Below, piece after piece: positions 49,418 through 58,658 of a stretch of DNA of 64,000 nt. The stretch comes from GWE2-42-39 sp963668595 (lineage in GTDB: Bacteria > Bacteroidota > Bacteroidia > Bacteroidales > Prolixibacteraceae), in NCBI GenBank assembly GCA_963668595.1, contig OY764876.1:3968001-4032000 (forward strand), in the 5' to 3' direction. The position numbers and the translations under genes were made by a program. Every line of letters begins with the position of its first letter. The stretch's first letter is position 1. A model generated the notes under the pieces. That model was given only the letters and a program-made list of their open reading frames with translations. It was not told the origin of the DNA and did not search any database.

Positions 49418-51505
49418 TTAACGTATAATTTTCAAATGCCCAGCCGGATTCTCAGCGGGAAGCGAGAAATAGAAAATTGATCCTTCACCCAAACGGGAGT
49501 TGACTTTTAGTTTTCCGCCAAGCAGACTTACAAAATGCTGGGCAATAGGAAGTCCCAGCCCTGTTCCGCCGTAATTTCGTGTTGTGCGGTTGTCGAGCTG
49601 ATGGAAACGAGCAAAAATGCGGTCGAGATCTTCTTCTGCAATTCCAATTCCACTATCTTTTACGAAAAACTCGATCAAGCCTTCAGGCAATGTGCGGTAG
49701 CCAAATTCGACAGTTCCTTTATTGGTAAATTTGATTGCATTGTCAATCAGTTTTTCCAGAACTTCTTTCAGAAGGTTATAGTCGGTATAAATTGAGAATT
49801 TTGGATTGGCATTTTCATTTCGAAGTTTGAGTGATACCTGCGGAAATTCACTCATTTCATTCATGTAATCTTTGTATAGCAGCACTAGCAAATCGTTTAC
49901 CATGCAATTCGATTTGATAACTTCTACCTGGTTGCTCTCAATTTTCGAAAGGCTAATCATATCATTGATCAGAGTCATCAGCATTTTGCCATTCGAAATA
50001 ATAATATCGAGAAATTTATTTTTCTCTTCGATGCTGAAATCAGGTGAGCCAACCATTTTTGAGAAGCCGATAATGGCATTCATCGGAGTACGTATTTCGT
50101 GCGAAATGTTGGCAAGGAAAGCCGATTTAAGGCGATCCGATTCTTCTGCTCTGTTTTTGGCTTCCTCTAGTTTTATTTCCGCAACTTTACGTTTGGTAAT
50201 GTCGCGGGCAATCGAGATGACGGTATCGTCGTTCAGTTTGGCAATACGCATTTCAAACATGGCCGTACCTTTTTCTACTTCCAGCGCATACTCAATCGTC
50301 TCAATTGAGTCGAAGCGAAGACAATCCTGAATGCACTGGTAAATTTTTCGCGACATTTTTTCTGAAAATCCAACTTCGTAAATCGAGTTGCCAATAATTT
50401 CATTTGGATCAATCCGTACGTTCTCGTTTTCTTTTAATACAAAATCAACATATATCCCATCTTTGTCAATCAGGAAAAACATATCGGGAATTGCTTCCAA
50501 TAAAACCTGGAATCGTTTCCGACTTTCTTTGAGCTGATCGATGCTCTTTTGGCGAGTGCTCACATCGTAAAAAAGACTGATAATTTGTTTTCCTCCGGGG
50601 CGAACCAGATATACCTCAAACCAGCGGTCGAGATGTTCGGCATAAAATTCAAACTTGTTTTTTTTCGATCGGAGATATACTTCTTCCCAGTCGAAAGCTC
50701 CTCTGAATAAACGTGGAAACATTAGCGATGCGTCTTTGCCTGCCAGTTCGCGTTGCGGAAGTTTGAATGCACTTTCGAATGCGGGGTTAATCATTTTTAT
50801 GCGCAGTCCGCTTGCCGTTTCAAATTCATCGAATTCTATTTCTGTAATCATCATTGCCTGCAACATACTTTTGGTTGCTTTCTTCATCTGTTCCTGTGTC
50901 GATTCAGCTTGTTGCTTTAGCGATCGAATGATGTTTCTGTAAAAAAGAAAAGTCAGTAAAGTGAACAGAAAAACAATCAATAATATCGGAAGAGGATTGG
51001 TGAATTGTTCTTCATCGGGCCATTGAAACAGAAATGCAGGTCGTATTTTTCCCGCAATCCATAAATGGTAACTGAGAGTGGAAAGGGCAAGAACGAAGTA
51101 TATAAGTAATTTGTATAATTTTTCGGCAAAAATGAGCAAAAAGAAAAAGCCTGGAAGGAGGCAATACAATGTATTACTGGTAGCGTCGCTTACCGGGTAA
51201 ATTGCAAATGCCCGGGATATATAGAAATAATAGGAGACAATAGGCAGAATGAAAATCGTATTGACCGCCCATTTAATTTTTCCGAACTGAAGGATGTATA
51301 GAATTAGCGAGAAGAAAACCAGTAAGGCAATATCTCCGGGGATACTTCCTGCTGATTGAGACTCGATTAGGTTGCGAACAAATAGTTGCAATGCAAACAC
51401 AAATCCAATTACTCCAATGAGAAAAAGTGCAATAAATTTTTGCATTTCTTCATCAGATCCAATGCGATACCTTTTTAGAATGTAGTTTCTAATCTTCTTT
51501 AGCAT
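49418..51505 (-). CDS. PAS-domain sensor histidine kinase, membrane-bound
   Basis: This 695-residue protein has about six N-terminal transmembrane helices (25-195), a coiled coil (198-215), two PAS domains (about 220-320 and 330-445), and a HisKA/HATPase core. The core has FLANISHEIRTPMNAIIGF (phosphorylated His), LIDNAIKFTNKGTVEF (N box), DSGIGIAEEDL and GGTGLGLPIAQHFV. No receiver domain is fused and no response regulator lies nearby, so its partner is elsewhere. It converges on the NAD(P)HX gene with 10 bp between stops. Confidence 0.9.
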   Translation of the reverse strand: MLKKIRNYILKRYRIGSDEEMQKFIALFLIGVIGFVFALQLFVRNLIESQSAGSIPGDIALLVFFSLILYILQFGKIKWAVNTIFILPIVSYYFYISRAFAIYPVSDATSNTLYCLLPGFFFLLIFAEKLYKLLIYFVLALSTLSYHLWIAGKIRPAFLFQWPDEEQFTNPLPILLIVFLFTLLTFLFYRNIIRSLKQQAESTQEQMKKATKSMLQAMMITEIEFDEFETASGLRIKMINPAFESAFKLPQRELAGKDASLMFPRLFRGAFDWEEVYLRSKKNKFEFYAEHLDRWFEVYLVRPGGKQIISLFYDVSTRQKSIDQLKESRKRFQVLLEAIPDMFFLIDKDGIYVDFVLKENENVRIDPNEIIGNSIYEVGFSEKMSRKIYQCIQDCLRFDSIETIEYALEVEKGTAMFEMRIAKLNDDTVISIARDITKRKVAEIKLEEAKNRAEESDRLKSAFLANISHEIRTPMNAIIGFSKMVGSPDFSIEEKNKFLDIIISNGKMLMTLINDMISLSKIESNQVEVIKSNCMVNDLLVLLYKDYMNEMSEFPQVSLKLRNENANPKFSIYTDYNLLKEVLEKLIDNAIKFTNKGTVEFGYRTLPEGLIEFFVKDSGIGIAEEDLDRIFARFHQLDNRTTRNYGGTGLGLPIAQHFVSLLGGKLKVNSRLGEGSIFYFSLPAENPAGHLKIIR

Positions 51506-51693
51506 GTAATAGGAGGTTTTACCGGTAAAACCGCACTAAATATAGCAATTTTTACTTCGAGTTGTATTGTTATGTTAGATTATGCGTGTTTTTTAAAACC
51601 TGATTTTTGTCGCTGATTTTTATTAGGAATTAAAAAGTTCTTATTTGATAGTTTTGCGTGGGAAGAAATTACGAATTATAAAAAAATAAGAAG

Positions 51694-53331
51694 ATGTCAA
51701 AAGGATTTTTTAATGTGCCGATGGCAAAGAACGAACCGGTTAAGTCGTATGTGCCGGGATCGCTTGAGCGAATCGAAGTACAGGCCATGTTGAAAGAATT
51801 GCGCTCGAAAGAACTAGATATCCCCATGGTTATTGGAGGACAAGAGATTACAACTGATCGTCGTGTGCGTATTTTTCCTCCTCACGATATTGCTCATACC
51901 TTGGGTTATTATTCGCAGGGAGATATTTCGCATGTGCAACAGGCAATTGATGCAGCTATGTCAGCTCGCGAGCAGTGGGCGGCCATGTCGTGGCAACACC
52001 GTGCATCGATTTTTCTGAAAGCTGCTGATTTGCTGGCTGGACCGTATCGCGCAAAAATGAATGCAGCTACCATGTTGGGGCAATCAAAAAATATTTTTCA
52101 GGCTGAAATTGATGCTGCTTGTGAGTTGGCCGATTTCTTCCGTTTTGGCGTGAAATGCATGACTGATATTTACAAAATGCAGCCGGAATCTGCTCCCGGA
52201 ATCTGGAATTACAATGAATTCCGTCCATTGGAAGGTTTTGTGTTTGCATTAACTCCGTTCAATTTCACTTCTATTGCCGGAAACTTGCCCGCTGCTCCTG
52301 CAATGATGGGGAATGTGGTGGTTTGGAAACCGTCAAAAACTGCTATTTATTCAGCTCATGTTATTATGGAAATTCTTCGCGAAGCCGGAGTTCCGGATGG
52401 CGTGATCAATCTTGTATTTGTTTCCGGACCGGCTGCTGCCGACATCATTTTCAGCTCTCCTGATTTTGGCGGAATCCACTTTACCGGCTCAACAGGTGTA
52501 TTCCAGGATATTTGGAAAAACATCGGGCAGAATATTTTTAAATACAAATCATACCCGCGTATTGTGGGCGAAACAGGAGGAAAAGATTTCATCTTCGCCG
52601 ATCCGACTGCTGATCGTCAGGCACTGACCATTGCAATGGTGCGCGGAGCTTTCGAATACCAGGGACAAAAATGTTCGGCTGCATCGCGTGTTTACATTCC
52701 GGAAAGTATGTGGGCCGATGTTCGCGAACGTTTAGGAAAAGAGCTGGCAACAGTAAAAATGGGACCTCCGGAAGACTTTACCAACTTTGTGAATGCAGTA
52801 ATTGATGAAGCTTCGTTCGATAAACTGAAAAGTTTCATCGATCAGGCACGCACCGATGCTGATGCCGAGGTTTTGTTTGGCGGAAATTGCGACAAATCGA
52901 AAGGTTTCTTTATTCAGCCAACTGTGATTCTTGCAAAAACACCGGATTATATTACAATGACGGAAGAATTATTTGGGCCGGTATTGACAATTTATGTGTA
53001 TAAAGATGAGAAACTTGAAGAAACTTTAGACATCTTGAATAGCACATCGATTTATGCATTAACCGGAGCAATCTTCTCGCAAAACCGTTATAATATCGAA
53101 CATTATACCCGTCGTTTGGAAAATGCGGCTGGAAACTTCTATATTAATGATAAACCAACCGGTGCAGTAGTGGGACAACAGCCGTTTGGTGGTGCACGCG
53201 GTTCGGGTACGAACGATAAAGCTGGTTCTGTTTTCAATATGTTGCGTTGGATTTCTATTCGCACCATTAAAGAAAACTTCGTACCGCCGCACGCATATAC
53301 TTACCCAAATTTCAGCCCTGATGTTGAATAA
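51694..53331 (+). CDS. pruA: L-glutamate gamma-semialdehyde dehydrogenase
   Basis: This 545-residue NAD-dependent aldehyde dehydrogenase completes proline catabolism by oxidising glutamate semialdehyde to glutamate. Motifs: FALTPFNFTSIAGNLPAAPA, VGETGGKDF (general base Glu), the catalytic Cys in EYQGQKCSAASRVYIP, and TEELFGPVLTIYVY. The length is that of the single-function PruA, not the PutA fusion. A strong terminator follows. Confidence 0.95.
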   Translation: MSKGFFNVPMAKNEPVKSYVPGSLERIEVQAMLKELRSKELDIPMVIGGQEITTDRRVRIFPPHDIAHTLGYYSQGDISHVQQAIDAAMSAREQWAAMSWQHRASIFLKAADLLAGPYRAKMNAATMLGQSKNIFQAEIDAACELADFFRFGVKCMTDIYKMQPESAPGIWNYNEFRPLEGFVFALTPFNFTSIAGNLPAAPAMMGNVVVWKPSKTAIYSAHVIMEILREAGVPDGVINLVFVSGPAAADIIFSSPDFGGIHFTGSTGVFQDIWKNIGQNIFKYKSYPRIVGETGGKDFIFADPTADRQALTIAMVRGAFEYQGQKCSAASRVYIPESMWADVRERLGKELATVKMGPPEDFTNFVNAVIDEASFDKLKSFIDQARTDADAEVLFGGNCDKSKGFFIQPTVILAKTPDYITMTEELFGPVLTIYVYKDEKLEETLDILNSTSIYALTGAIFSQNRYNIEHYTRRLENAAGNFYINDKPTGAVVGQQPFGGARGSGTNDKAGSVFNMLRWISIRTIKENFVPPHAYTYPNFSPDVE

Positions 53332-53355
53332 ACGATAAGTTTACCAAATATGAAG

Positions 53356-53386
53356 AAAGGAGATGAAGCGATTCGTCTCCTTTTTT
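53356..53386 (+). terminator. Terminator after pruA
   Basis: AAAGGAGA pairs with TCTCCTTT around a 12-nt loop, which can extend inwards, followed by T6. Confidence 0.85.
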
Positions 53387-53451
53387 ATTGATGGAGAAAA
53401 AACGATTGATGTAAAATATTGATAGCGATGGAAAATTGTCAGGCAAGTTTT

Positions 53452-53483
53452 ATTCGATGTCAAAAAACAAATTGTATTCGGAT
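53452..53483 (+). repeat. Inverted repeat of the leader type upstream of divIC
   Basis: ATTCG (53452-53456) and CGGAT (53479-53483) are 22 nt apart and pair with one G-T. The layout matches the elements before lptE and the M23 gene. Here the following ATG (53482) is not the gene start, since divIC begins at 53519. The element is therefore not strictly a translation-start feature. Confidence 0.4.
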
Positions 53484-53500
53484 GAAAAAAACTAAATTTG
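53472..53500 (+). promoter_or_regulatory. Promoter of divIC
   Basis: A TTG (53472-53474) lies 18 nt before TAAATTTG (53493-53500), which fits TTG-N18-21-TAnnTTTG. The start site would be near 53507, giving a short leader. Confidence 0.55.
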
Positions 53501-53518
53501 CATCAAAGGAAGAAGAAA

Positions 53519-53824
53519 ATGAAAGAACGATTAATCCATTTGTGGTTCAAAATAAAAGGAAAATACATCCTTGCTTTTGCATTGTTTTTATCCTGGATTT
53601 TCTTCTTTGATGAACACAATCTGATTCAGCATTACCGAAACCGGCAAAAGTTAGAACAACTGAAAGCACGTCAGGAATATTATATCCAGAAGATTGAAGC
53701 AGATAAACGTAAACTTTATGAGCTGCAAACCAATGATGAGAATCTGGAAAAATTTGCCCGCGAGCAGTTTCAGATGAAAAAAGAGAACGAAGACGTATTT
53801 GTCATCGTTGAAGAAAAAAAATAA
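53519..53824 (+). CDS. FtsB/DivIC septum formation initiator
   Basis: This 101-residue protein has a transmembrane helix (residues 12-32: KYILAFALFLSWIFFF). A coiled coil follows (about 38-78: RQKLEQLKARQEYYIQKIEA). It ends in EKFAREQFQMKKENEDVFVI, the standard FtsB/DivIC ending. The protein works with FtsL/FtsQ at the septum. The ATG at 53519 is chosen by the start of the conserved region; the longer frame from 53498 adds seven residues before it. Confidence 0.85.
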   Translation: MKERLIHLWFKIKGKYILAFALFLSWIFFFDEHNLIQHYRNRQKLEQLKARQEYYIQKIEADKRKLYELQTNDENLEKFAREQFQMKKENEDVFVIVEEKK

Positions 53825-53927
53825 AAACGTTTTCTTTTCCGCTATCTCCTTTTATACTTCACTCAATCAGGAATAAACTGATCAGTTTAATTGAATTTTA
53901 TTAAAGTGAGATCATCGGTTCTTCTTT

Positions 53928-53958
53928 TTTGAAAATCCCGCTGTAATCCATACTTTTG
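53928..53958 (+). promoter_or_regulatory. Promoter of mnmA
   Basis: TTTG (53928-53931) and TACTTTTG (53951-53958) are separated by 19 nt, a near-ideal Bacteroidota promoter. The start site would be near 53965. Confidence 0.7.
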
Positions 53959-53977
53959 CGCCGTAATGGAGGTAGAA

Positions 53978-55156
53978 ATGAAGAAAGTAGTAATTGGCTT
54001 ATCTGGTGGTGTTGATTCGAGTGTAGCAGCTTATCTTTTGAAACAACAAGGCTACGATGTGATGGCCCTTTTTATGGTGAACTGGCACGATCGTACTGGC
54101 TCGCTTACCGGAAGCTGTACCTGGGAAGATGATGCACTGATTGCTGAAATGGTAGCCAAGAAGTTAGACATCCCGTTTAAAATTGTTGACCTGAGCAAAG
54201 ATTACAAACAGCGAGTGGTCGATTATATGTTTGAGGAATATAGTAAAGGTCGCACTCCAAACCCCGATGTGTTGTGTAATCGCGAAATCAAGTTCGATAT
54301 TTTTCTGGATGAATGTCTGAAACATGGTGCTGATTACGTGGCTACTGGTCATTATTGCCGCAAATCGGAAGTGGAGAAAGATGGAAAAACGATTTATCAA
54401 TTGCTGGCAGGCAAAGACAATAATAAAGACCAAAGCTATTTTTTGTGCCAGTTGAATCAGGAACAACTTTCGCGGGCACTTTTCCCAATCGGGCATCTGG
54501 AAAAACCGGAAGTGCGGAAAATTGCTGCCGAGCAAAACCTGCCTACCGCCGAGCGTAAAGATTCGCAAGGAATTTGTTTTGTCGGTAAAGTTGATTTGCC
54601 TACTTTTTTGCAGCAACAGCTTGAGCCTAAAATGGGCAATGTAATTGAAGTGTCAGCCGAGTTAATGGCTCGAAAAAAACAGGTCGATCACACCCCCGAT
54701 AATTTCAAAAAATTGTGCTTTGCGTTTCCGTATAAACCTTGGAACGGCAAGGTTATCGGAGAACACCGCGGGGCGCATTATTATACTGTAGGACAACGAA
54801 AAGGATTAAATATAGGCGGGCATCAGGAGCCTTTGTTTGTGCTGGGAACCGACGTGGCCCGCAATATTATTTATGTGGGAGAAGGGAGCGAACACCCGGG
54901 ATTATTTCGTCCGGGATTGTTTATTCCGGCTGCGGAATGTCATTGGATTCGTACCGATTTGCAGATGCAGGAAGGAGAGGAACGCAGTTATATGGTGCGT
55001 ATTCGTTATCGTCAGCCGCTTGAAAAAGCGACTTTATATCAGCGAAACGAAGGTATTTTTATGTTGTTTGAACAAGAGCAGCGTGGGGTAACTTCGGGGC
55101 AATTTGCTGCGTGGTACGATGGCGACGAATTAATCGGGTCCGGAGTGATTGCCTGA
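53978..55156 (+). CDS. mnmA: tRNA-specific 2-thiouridylase
   Basis: This 392-residue enzyme thiolates U34 in tRNA(Lys/Glu/Gln). Signatures are the PP-loop GLSGGVDSS at residues 6-14, the catalytic Cys in NPDVLCNREIKFD, the second Cys in DSQGICFVGK, and YTVGQRKGLNIGG. The ATG at 53978 is preferred to the one at 53966: GGAGG lies at 53968-53972, five bases before 53978, and the promoter at 53928-53958 would give a transcript beginning near the first ATG. Confidence 0.95.
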   Translation: MKKVVIGLSGGVDSSVAAYLLKQQGYDVMALFMVNWHDRTGSLTGSCTWEDDALIAEMVAKKLDIPFKIVDLSKDYKQRVVDYMFEEYSKGRTPNPDVLCNREIKFDIFLDECLKHGADYVATGHYCRKSEVEKDGKTIYQLLAGKDNNKDQSYFLCQLNQEQLSRALFPIGHLEKPEVRKIAAEQNLPTAERKDSQGICFVGKVDLPTFLQQQLEPKMGNVIEVSAELMARKKQVDHTPDNFKKLCFAFPYKPWNGKVIGEHRGAHYYTVGQRKGLNIGGHQEPLFVLGTDVARNIIYVGEGSEHPGLFRPGLFIPAAECHWIRTDLQMQEGEERSYMVRIRYRQPLEKATLYQRNEGIFMLFEQEQRGVTSGQFAAWYDGDELIGSGVIA

Positions 55157-55181
55157 TTTGATCAGCAAAAAATATAGCTTA

Positions 55182-55227
55182 AAACAGAAACACCAGAGCA
55201 GAAGGTTTGGCTCTGGTGTTTCTGTTT
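55182..55227. terminator. Bidirectional terminator between convergent mnmA and rprY
   Basis: A perfect 18-bp stem (arms beginning AAACAGAAACACCAGAGC) closes a 10-nt loop, AGAAGGTTTG. It is the strongest hairpin in the window. Confidence 0.9.
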
Positions 55228-55240
55228 ATACTTTTGTTTC

Positions 55241-55930
55241 TTACAGAATTAATTTGTAGCCTTTCCCGTGTACATTGATAATTTCAATGGTAGGCTCATC
55301 TTTCAGGTGTTTGCGCAATTTGGTGATATATACATCCATGCTTCGGGCATTGAAGTAGTTGTCGTCAATCCAGATTGTTTTCAGTGCAAAATTCCGCTCA
55401 AGAACTTTGTTGGCATTGTTACACAACAGTCGTAATAACTCCGATTCTTTGGTGGTTAATTTTACATGCTGGTCTTCGTTTGAAAGAATCTGTTTGCGTG
55501 CATCAAACGTATAACGTCCCAGTTTGAATACCATTTGGTCGTTGTTCTTATTGTCGCTCGAAATGCGGCGCATAATTGCTTCAATGCGCATAATCAGCTC
55601 TTCCATGCTGAAAGGCTTGGTGATGTAATCGTCGGCACCAATTTTAAAACCTTCCAAAATATCTTCTTTCAGGTTTTTGGCTGTCAGAAAAATAATCGGA
55701 ATTTCTGCATTGATTAACCGGATGTCGCGAGCCAGCGAAATTCCATCTTTCTTGGGCATCATAATGTCAAGGATGCATAAGTCGAAGGGATGATTCATGA
55801 ACCCGTTGTATGCGGCAATTCCGTCGGGATACAATTCAGTTTTATACCCTTTTGCAATCAGGTATTCGCGTAATAATAATCCTAGGTTTTCGTCGTCTTC
55901 TGCTAAAAGTAACTTTACTTTGTTTTCCAT
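55241..55930 (-). CDS. rprY: OmpR-family response regulator, RprY-like
   Basis: This 229-residue protein has a receiver domain (1-120) with LLLAEDDENLG, the phospho-Asp in CILDIMMPKKDG and YITKPFSMEEL. A winged-helix DNA-binding domain follows (130-229: LTTKESELLRLLCNNANKVL). It lies 1 bp after the kinase gene on the same strand. RprXY pairs in Bacteroides affect outer-membrane and stress genes; the target here is unknown. Confidence 0.9.
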   Translation of the reverse strand: MENKVKLLLAEDDENLGLLLREYLIAKGYKTELYPDGIAAYNGFMNHPFDLCILDIMMPKKDGISLARDIRLINAEIPIIFLTAKNLKEDILEGFKIGADDYITKPFSMEELIMRIEAIMRRISSDNKNNDQMVFKLGRYTFDARKQILSNEDQHVKLTTKESELLRLLCNNANKVLERNFALKTIWIDDNYFNARSMDVYITKLRKHLKDEPTIEIINVHGKGYKLIL

Positions 55931-55931
55931 A

Positions 55932-57521
55932 TTAACTTACATTTTGTGGGAAGTAAATAATGAATTTTGTTCCTTTATGTAATGTGCTTTCCACTTTTAT
56001 TTTTCCCTGGTGCGAATCAATGATCTTTTTTACGTAGCTGAGTCCCAGTCCAAAACCTTTTACATCGTGAACATTTCCGGTTGGGACGCGATAGAAGCGC
56101 TCAAAAATCTGGCCAACATGCTCTTTCGAAATGCCAATTCCATTATCTTTTACTGAAACCAGAACAAAACCTTTCCGATTTTCAGTACTAATGGTAATTT
56201 TTGGTTCCTCTTTGCTGTATTTTACGGCATTGTCGAGCAGGTTAAACAGTACGTTGGTAATGTGTACTTCGTCAGCCTTGATTAATGCATTTTCAGCTTT
56301 TAAGTCCGACTCAAGAGTTCCATTTTTATTTTTTACCCGCAATTCAAAATTAAGAATTACCGATTTGATGACTTCATTTAAATCCGTTTCCTTGAATTTT
56401 AGTTTCAGACGGCCTTCGTTGAATACGGCCATTTGTAATACTTTTTCAACCTGAAAACTTAAACGTTTACTTTCCTGATAAATTACATTTGATACGTGCT
56501 CAATCGTTTTTGTCGTGTTCGAAATAGAATTGTCGCGTAGCATTTGACTGGCCAGCGAGATGGTCGAAATCGGTGTTTTCAGCTCGTGGGTCATGTTGTT
56601 GATGAAATCATTCTTTATCAGCGAGAGTTTTTTCTGTTTTAAAATGATCAGAATCGTGAATACAAAAATGCCAATCAGCATACAGGTAAGAATAATTGTT
56701 GGTATGATCAGCATTCCGGTTTCGTTGAGCAAATATCCTTGCCGTTTCGGAAAATATACATACAACCAGTTTGGCTTGGGATTAATGTCGTTCTGGAAAA
56801 GCAACTGAGAAAAAGGTTTGGATTTGGCATCTGATTTATATCCTTTGGTTGCCAGAATGGTTTTTTCTTCGCCAATAAATGATTTTATAGCATACTCAAA
56901 ACCTAAATCGATGTTACTGTTTCGAAATTCAGCACGTAGCAACCGATCCAGTTTTTGTGGTTCAATTCGTCGTTCAATTGGCAGGTTATCAACCAGAAGT
57001 TTATTTTGGTTCATCTGCATATAAGAAATCTGCTGGTTGATTCGCTCCTGGTATCGCTGATTCCAATAACTGGTGTTTTCGTGTAGTTTATCAAATGCCG
57101 ACGGAAATTCGCCAGGCCTGCCTCGTTCGTTGGGTTGTGGAGAGGGATGTACTGTTCCTGAAAATTCCATCGAAAACTCTTCGATCTGGGTTTCTGCTTT
57201 TTTATCTGAATATTGAAATGAGATACTAAACTTACTTTCTGATAACATTTTTGGAATGAAACTGGAAGATTCATTGCCTCCTTGCCCAAATTGATTGTTG
57301 TTTCCTCCCGGAAAAAAAGCATTGGCCTGACTTTCTAAATCTAACAGTTCTTCACGCTCAATTCGGGAAACAACACGAAACATAGCATTGGTTACAGTTT
57401 GATCAAACTGCTCTTTTTTTATTTCCAGTGCTTTCTGTATGGAGTTTGTTTGCACCAGAATGAGACTGATCATAACCAGTGCCATCAGTACAATTAAAGT
57501 AAGTATTACTTTCCTGCTCAT
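55932..57521 (-). CDS. rprX: Sensor histidine kinase, RprX-like
   Basis: This 529-residue kinase has an N-terminal transmembrane helix (about 5-25), a large periplasmic domain (26-260) and a second helix (265-285). The HisKA/HATPase core has FINNMTHELKTPISTISLA (His), LFNLLDNAVKYSKEEPK (N box) and DNGIGISKEHVGQIFERFYR (G1). The periplasmic part is Asn/Gln-rich and carries no recognised sensor. The ATG at 57521 (MSRKVILTLIVLMALV) is chosen because the first helix begins there. Confidence 0.9.
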   Translation of the reverse strand: MSRKVILTLIVLMALVMISLILVQTNSIQKALEIKKEQFDQTVTNAMFRVVSRIEREELLDLESQANAFFPGGNNNQFGQGGNESSSFIPKMLSESKFSISFQYSDKKAETQIEEFSMEFSGTVHPSPQPNERGRPGEFPSAFDKLHENTSYWNQRYQERINQQISYMQMNQNKLLVDNLPIERRIEPQKLDRLLRAEFRNSNIDLGFEYAIKSFIGEEKTILATKGYKSDAKSKPFSQLLFQNDINPKPNWLYVYFPKRQGYLLNETGMLIIPTIILTCMLIGIFVFTILIILKQKKLSLIKNDFINNMTHELKTPISTISLASQMLRDNSISNTTKTIEHVSNVIYQESKRLSFQVEKVLQMAVFNEGRLKLKFKETDLNEVIKSVILNFELRVKNKNGTLESDLKAENALIKADEVHITNVLFNLLDNAVKYSKEEPKITISTENRKGFVLVSVKDNGIGISKEHVGQIFERFYRVPTGNVHDVKGFGLGLSYVKKIIDSHQGKIKVESTLHKGTKFIIYFPQNVS

Positions 57522-57805
57522 ATCACAAAGATAACTGTTCTGAATGGCGAATTTTAACACTTAACAATATTTAACGCGAAAGGCCACTTAACTGTCAGTT
57601 TTATAGTTCATTATATCGCTGTTGGCTTGTAATGTGTTTTTCGATGAATATTGCTTATGATCTTTATTTTCAATGTGATAAGTGCACATTATAAGTGCTG
57701 TTAAGAAATGATTAACATCTTTACGGGGACGAATGCTTTCCTTTTCTTCTTAACAGGGTTTAACAAATATTACTATCTTTGGACTTGATTTATATTTACT
57801 TTTGC

Positions 57806-57900
57806 AAGCGAACGGTAATGCTTTATAGCTTATCGTTTTTTTCACAAAGTGAATTTAGGTTTTGGTTTTTTAGACGGGGTAAGAGTATCCCGTCTTTTTT
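57806..57900 (+). ncRNA. Candidate small RNA opposite to the rnc end (about 95 nt)
   Basis: The 338-bp gap between rprX and rnc contains two -7-like elements on the plus strand, TATCTTTG near 57774-57781 and TACTTTTG near 57798-57805. A hairpin, TTCAC-AAA-GTGAA (57841-57853), follows. A terminator then reads AGACGGG-GTAAGAGTAT-CCCGTCT plus T run (57872-57900). No ORF is present on that strand, so the terminator needs a transcript to end. The remainder of the gap (57561-57770) shows nothing recognisable. Confidence 0.45.
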
Positions 57901-58654
57901 ATGCTTGCTGGTCTAAAAAGGGGAATTGTTTTTCGATGGTGTCCAGTGCCTGTTTCGATGCATTTTGTTGAGCCTCTTTTTTCGACGATCCGGTTCCTTT
58001 TCCCATTGTTTCAGTTTCAATTTTTACAATCGAAACAAAAACTGGTTGTTTCGCATTGTCGCTACTTTCGTCAAGCGTTTCAAAAGAAATTTCGCGTTTG
58101 TATTTTTGCGACCATTCAATTAACTGACTTTTGTAGTTGGTGTTGGTACGTTGAACCTCTTCAAGATTGACGAAGCCTTTGAGTAATTTACGTGTAATAA
58201 ATCTTTTTGCTTCGCGATAACCTTTATCCAGATAAATAGCTCCGATAAGCGCTTCAAGAGCATCGCCATAAATGTGGCTTTTCTCAATTGTGTTGGTCGT
58301 GTTCGAATCAATATACTGATCGAGACCTATTTGGTAGGTAAGTTGGGTTAGAAAACTTCGATTCACTAATTTTGATCGCATCTGAGTCAGATACCCTTCG
58401 TCTTGTCCGGGAAACCGGTTGTATAAAAAGTCTGCAATTGCAGCACCAAGTATTGCGTCACCGAGGTATTCGAGTCGCTCATTGTTAACATAGTTTCCTC
58501 TTGAGTCAACCAGCGATGCCGACTTGTGTATAACGGCTGTATCGTATAATTTTAGGTTGCCGGGGTAACTGCCAATCAGCGTTTTTATAAACAAATAAAA
58601 CTCTTTTCTTGACGAAGAAAAGAGCTTTATTCGTTGTACGATTGTTCGTATCAC
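57899..58654 (-). CDS. rnc: Ribonuclease III
   Basis: This 251-residue endonuclease processes double-stranded RNA. The catalytic motif NERLEYLGDAILGAAIADFL is at about residues 58-77. The C-terminal dsRNA-binding domain (about 175-245) has GTGSSKKEAQQNASKQALD. The gene lies immediately downstream of fabF (4 bp), the usual rnc-fabF-acpP order of Bacteroidota. Confidence 0.95.
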   Translation of the reverse strand: MIRTIVQRIKLFSSSRKEFYLFIKTLIGSYPGNLKLYDTAVIHKSASLVDSRGNYVNNERLEYLGDAILGAAIADFLYNRFPGQDEGYLTQMRSKLVNRSFLTQLTYQIGLDQYIDSNTTNTIEKSHIYGDALEALIGAIYLDKGYREAKRFITRKLLKGFVNLEEVQRTNTNYKSQLIEWSQKYKREISFETLDESSDNAKQPVFVSIVKIETETMGKGTGSSKKEAQQNASKQALDTIEKQFPFLDQQA

Positions 58655-58658
58655 TTTT

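Noticed and set aside
53419..53610. Short ORF from the ATG in the inverted repeat upstream of divIC
   Set aside because: It overlaps divIC out of frame and the divIC promoter lies inside it; the protein has no sensible composition.
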